From contig DVJK01000108.1 of assembly GCA_018716795.1 (NCBI GenBank), positions 1 through 16,916 of the forward strand: 16,916 nt of DNA, given 5' to 3'. Below the pieces are notes generated by a model. The model made no database searches. It worked only from the letters and a program-made list of their open reading frames with translations, and was not told the DNA's origin. This DNA is from Candidatus Scatomorpha merdipullorum. GTDB lineage: Bacteria; Bacillota; Clostridia; Oscillospirales; Oscillospiraceae. Shown piece after piece: positions 14,832 through 16,916 of this stretch; the stretch's first letter is position 1; every line of letters begins with the position of its first letter. The translations under genes were made by a program, and so were the position numbers.

Positions 14832-16085
14832 TTACGAAAGCCGTTCGCGCTTGGTGCGGGCGTTGTCACGCACGGCGTATACGATGAAGATGACCAGCAG
14901 GGCGGCGCCGAGGGCGGCGAGGAAATAGAAGGTGCTCGAGTAGCCGATGTTGTCTATCATTGCGCCGCAGAGCGTGGTCGCCACGATGGAAAACAGGTCC
15001 TGCCCGAACAATATCGTGCCTGAGACGGCGCCCTGCTCGCTTGCCGGTGCTCGTTTCATCGCCATTATCTTGAGGGGCATGGTGTAGTAGCGGGTGATGA
15101 AGTAAATCATTATCGCGGTGCTGAAGGCGCCCTGTTCATGCGCCGTGGCCAGCAGAAAGGGCGCGACAGCCTGTCCGGCGAAGGACACGACAATCAACAC
15201 GGCGGGGTTCATGAAGTCGCAGACGAAGCCGACGACTATCGAGAGCACGCCGAAGATGGTGCCGCCGAGCGTCGCGGGGCCGAGGTAGTCGAGGCCGAGC
15301 GAGTTGGCGAAGTCGGGCATAAAGTTCGCGTCCATGTTGTACATGATGTACTGCGCGCCGTTGAGCAGGGCAAGCGGCAGGGCTACCATGCTCAGGCCGA
15401 GGAAGGAGCGGCGCTTGGAGTGTTTTTTCTCCACGCTCTTTTCGGCGACCTTCTCCTGAATCTCGTTTACGTTCTTCTGGAACTTGCTGCCGTCCATGGC
15501 CAGGACGAGCACGACGGAGACTATCTGGATGCCGAAGGCTATCCAGGCGGGGACAAGCGACGCGCCGAAGCGGTTGAAGAGCTCCGCGCCCAGCGGCCTC
15601 GCCGAGGCGGTTATGACCGTCATGCCGCCCTCAAAGATGGCGTAGGCGCTGCCCATGGCCTTCTTGTCCACTGATTTCGCCAGCAGGGCCGGGGAGGCGA
15701 CGCCGACGAAGGACCAGACCACGCCGTCGAAGAAGAAGGATATCCACATGCCCACCTCGTTGTTGAGGTAGGTGTACATCAGGCAGCTTATGGCCTTGAG
15801 TACGGAGGCCACGATGAGAATCCCCTTGACCTTGTCCTGCCTGCGGTCGACCAGCGTGCCGGCCGGCGTGCGTGTGACAAGGCCGATAATCAGGAAGAAC
15901 GACGTCAGCATACCCAGTATGGTGGCCGAGAGGCCCACCTCGTTGAGCACCGCAAGGCTGCGGAAGCCGTTTTTGAAATAGGTTGAGTACATGTTGAGCG
16001 TATAGAAGCCCATGATAAGCAGCGCGTTCCGGCTGACTATGGTCTTGAATCCGCTCCCCACTTCCCTCCAGCTGAATTTTGACAT
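14832..16085 (-). CDS. Major facilitator superfamily transporter
   Basis: 417 residues with about 12 hydrophobic segments in two halves split by a highly charged cytoplasmic loop at ~200-228 (DGSKFQKNVNEIQEKVAEKSVE, then KKHSKRRS). The loop between helices 2 and 3 carries an MFS motif-A-like GTLVDRRQDK. It belongs to the inner membrane; direction of transport and substrate cannot be read from the sequence. Linkage to an M20D hydrolase gene suggests uptake of an amide or peptide-like substrate. This is a different transporter class from AbgT, which accompanies AbgB in E. coli. The start at 16085 has an AGGTG-type Shine-Dalgarno ~7 nt upstream. A promoter-like sequence lies about 120 nt upstream, overlapping the repeats shared with the divergent LysR gene. 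Confidence 0.88.
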   Translation of the reverse strand: MSKFSWREVGSGFKTIVSRNALLIMGFYTLNMYSTYFKNGFRSLAVLNEVGLSATILGMLTSFFLIIGLVTRTPAGTLVDRRQDKVKGILIVASVLKAISCLMYTYLNNEVGMWISFFFDGVVWSFVGVASPALLAKSVDKKAMGSAYAIFEGGMTVITASARPLGAELFNRFGASLVPAWIAFGIQIVSVVLVLAMDGSKFQKNVNEIQEKVAEKSVEKKHSKRRSFLGLSMVALPLALLNGAQYIMYNMDANFMPDFANSLGLDYLGPATLGGTIFGVLSIVVGFVCDFMNPAVLIVVSFAGQAVAPFLLATAHEQGAFSTAIMIYFITRYYTMPLKIMAMKRAPASEQGAVSGTILFGQDLFSIVATTLCGAMIDNIGYSSTFYFLAALGAALLVIFIVYAVRDNARTKRERLS

Positions 16086-16126
16086 CGGTTACACCTCGCT
16101 CTGATTTTTTGTGTGAGAACGCGGGT

Positions 16127-16136
16127 GAGGCGCCTC
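16127..16136. repeat. GAGGCGCCTC palindrome in the MFS leader
   Basis: A 10-bp perfect palindrome, extendable by GG/CC on either side after one mismatch, lies in the ~110-nt leader of the minus-strand MFS transcript. It could fold as a small hairpin; no function is assigned. Confidence 0.25.
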
Positions 16137-16190
16137 GCCGCTCCCACTCCGGCGATTTGCCCAAAATGCTGAGTTTTTTATTCTTGCGGC

Positions 16191-16217
16191 CACATGATAT
16201 GTGTATTATGCCATGTG
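16191..16217. promoter_or_regulatory. Operator-like CACATG/CATGTG repeats over the MFS promoter
   Basis: CACAT-GAT-ATGTG (16191-16203) is a perfect interrupted palindrome, and a further CATGTG lies at 16212-16217, giving three half-sites in 27 bp. They cover the proposed -10 and start region of the MFS/M20 promoter. The divergent LysR-type protein is the obvious candidate binder, but a different repressor is possible. Confidence 0.45.
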
Positions 16218-16234
16218 ACTCTTTAATCTGTCAG
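16205..16234 (-). promoter_or_regulatory. Candidate promoter of the MFS-M20 operon
   Basis: On the minus strand CTGACA (16234-16229, 5/6) and CATAAT (16210-16205, 5/6) are 18 nt apart, a good sigma-A match. The start would be near 16198, leaving a leader of about 110 nt. Confidence 0.6.
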
Positions 16235-16278
16235 TGATGAAAAGAGTAAAACGAACTTGACTGCTTGGTAAAAAAGCA

Positions 16279-16307
16279 TTGAAATTCGAGCGTTTTGGGT
16301 GTATAAT
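16279..16307 (+). promoter_or_regulatory. Promoter of the LysR-type regulator gene
   Basis: TTGAAA (16279-16284, 5/6), a 17-nt spacer and TATAAT (16302-16307, 6/6) make the best sigma-A match in the window. Transcription would start near 16314, 23 nt before the ATG. An inverted repeat TTCGAG (16285-16290) and CTCGAA (16309-16314) brackets the spacer and -10, which suits autorepression. Confidence 0.75.
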
Positions 16308-16336
16308 TCTCGAAAATTGCCGTTGGAGGGACATAT

Positions 16337-16916
16337 ATGACACGTTTGCAGCTTGAATACGTCCTCAGCTGCGCGGAATTGGGCTCCGTTTCCAAGGCTG
16401 CGAAGGCGCTTCTGACCACCACCTCGAACCTCAGCAAGATGCTGCGCTCGCTTGAGGACGAGCTGGGCTTCGAGATATTCCGGAAGGGTCCGCGCGGCCT
16501 GGAGCCGACGGACAGGGGCCGGTCCTTCCTCAAGCACGCCACGGCCATCACCAAGGAGTATAAGCTCATAGACAGCCTGCATCCCAGCCGCCGCAGCAAT
16601 CATTTCTCCTGCGTATGTATGCAGATCCCTCACTGCTTTGAGGCCTTTGAGCGCCTGTGCAGGATGTACCAGGGCGGCGAGAGCATGGATTTCACTCTGT
16701 CGATAGACTACTTCCCCTCCTGCGTGGACAGGGTCGCCGGGCGGCGCTGCGACCTCGGCGTCATCACCATGCCCTACCTTGTGGATGAGATACAGCGCGA
16801 GGAGCTTGCGAACCGCGGGCTGAAGGTTGAGCATCTCACCCGGCAGACGCTTAACGTCAACCTGCGCCGCGGCCACCCGGCGCTCGAGGGCTGGACGCCC
16901 GGCGAGCCCTTTGACT
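16337..16916 (+). CDS. LysR-type transcriptional regulator, 3' end cut by window
   Basis: 193 residues are visible before the window ends; the family is usually ~290-310. The N-terminal winged helix-turn-helix is clear: LQLEYVLSCAELGSVSKAAKALLTTTSNLSKMLRSLEDELG, then FEIFRKGPRGLEPTDRG (residues ~4-63). It continues through a linker helix (~64-85) into the start of the effector-binding domain. The ATG at 16337 has GGAGGG 6 nt upstream and follows a near-consensus promoter. It is divergent from the MFS-M20D operon, the standard layout for a LysR protein that controls its neighbour and itself in response to a pathway compound. The inducer cannot be inferred. Confidence 0.92.
   Translation, partial: MTRLQLEYVLSCAELGSVSKAAKALLTTTSNLSKMLRSLEDELGFEIFRKGPRGLEPTDRGRSFLKHATAITKEYKLIDSLHPSRRSNHFSCVCMQIPHCFEAFERLCRMYQGGESMDFTLSIDYFPSCVDRVAGRRCDLGVITMPYLVDEIQREELANRGLKVEHLTRQTLNVNLRRGHPALEGWTPGEPFD

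Noticed and set aside
13586..14887. Plus-strand frame of 433 codons opposite the M20D gene
   Set aside because: Gly/Ala/Val/Asp-rich shadow; the minus strand encodes intact M20D metal-site motifs.
1..16916. Mobile elements, CRISPR arrays, tRNA or rRNA genes
   Set aside because: I saw no transposase or integrase frame, no spaced direct-repeat array, and no cloverleaf or rRNA-like sequence in the gaps between genes, which are nearly all short.

Overview
This 16.9 kb window is a densely packed, GC-rich bacterial chromosome segment. It most likely comes from the class Clostridia (Bacillota), possibly a gut Oscillospirales-type lineage. Three things point there: a five-helix LTA-synthase-family sulfatase, a YesM/YesN-type two-component pair, and clostridial-style Dpp ATPases with Shine-Dalgarno sequences near GGAGG. 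One compositional oddity is that the Ile codon ATA is used very often despite the high GC. No rRNA, tRNA, CRISPR array, insertion sequence or prophage gene is visible. The genus assignment is inference.

Layout. (1) 1-1931, minus: a phosphoglycerol-transferase (LtaS/MdoB-like) gene cut off at its 3' end by the window edge. A 351-bp intergenic region follows, carrying divergent promoters, a PhoP-box-like tandem repeat and several palindromes. (2) 2283-10273, plus: a seven-gene run consisting of a Dpp/Opp-type ABC importer (two permeases, two ATPases, then the lipoprotein binding protein) and two tandem 400-residue M24-family proteins. A strong intrinsic terminator closes it at 10288-10319. The first M24 protein keeps all five metal ligands and should be an active Xaa-Pro-type peptidase or relative. 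The second has lost all five and looks like a pseudoenzyme. (3) 10399-13348, plus: a YesM-type sensor kinase and a REC-AraC response regulator overlapping by 23 bp, followed by a bidirectional terminator. (4) 13442-16085, minus: an MFS transporter gene followed by an M20D (AbgB-like) amidohydrolase gene. (5) 16337-16916, plus: a divergent LysR-type regulator cut off by the window end.

How they may work together. The central block reads as uptake of short peptides or peptide-like amides through the Dpp system, followed by cytoplasmic cleavage by the active M24 enzyme, with the dead paralogue as a possible partner or regulator. The downstream two-component system has an extracytoplasmic sensor region and could regulate this block, although a terminator separates the two. 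The MFS/M20D pair under a divergent LysR regulator looks like a second import-and-hydrolyse module for an N-acyl amino acid or aminobenzoyl-glutamate-like compound. The organism seems equipped to scavenge amino acids from amide-linked substrates by two parallel routes.

The most notable observation is the active/inactive tandem M24 pair inside a transporter operon. Other points worth checking are the inverted repeats framing the dpp promoter, the PhoP-like boxes upstream of the LtaS-like gene, and the operator-like repeats between the MFS and LysR genes.
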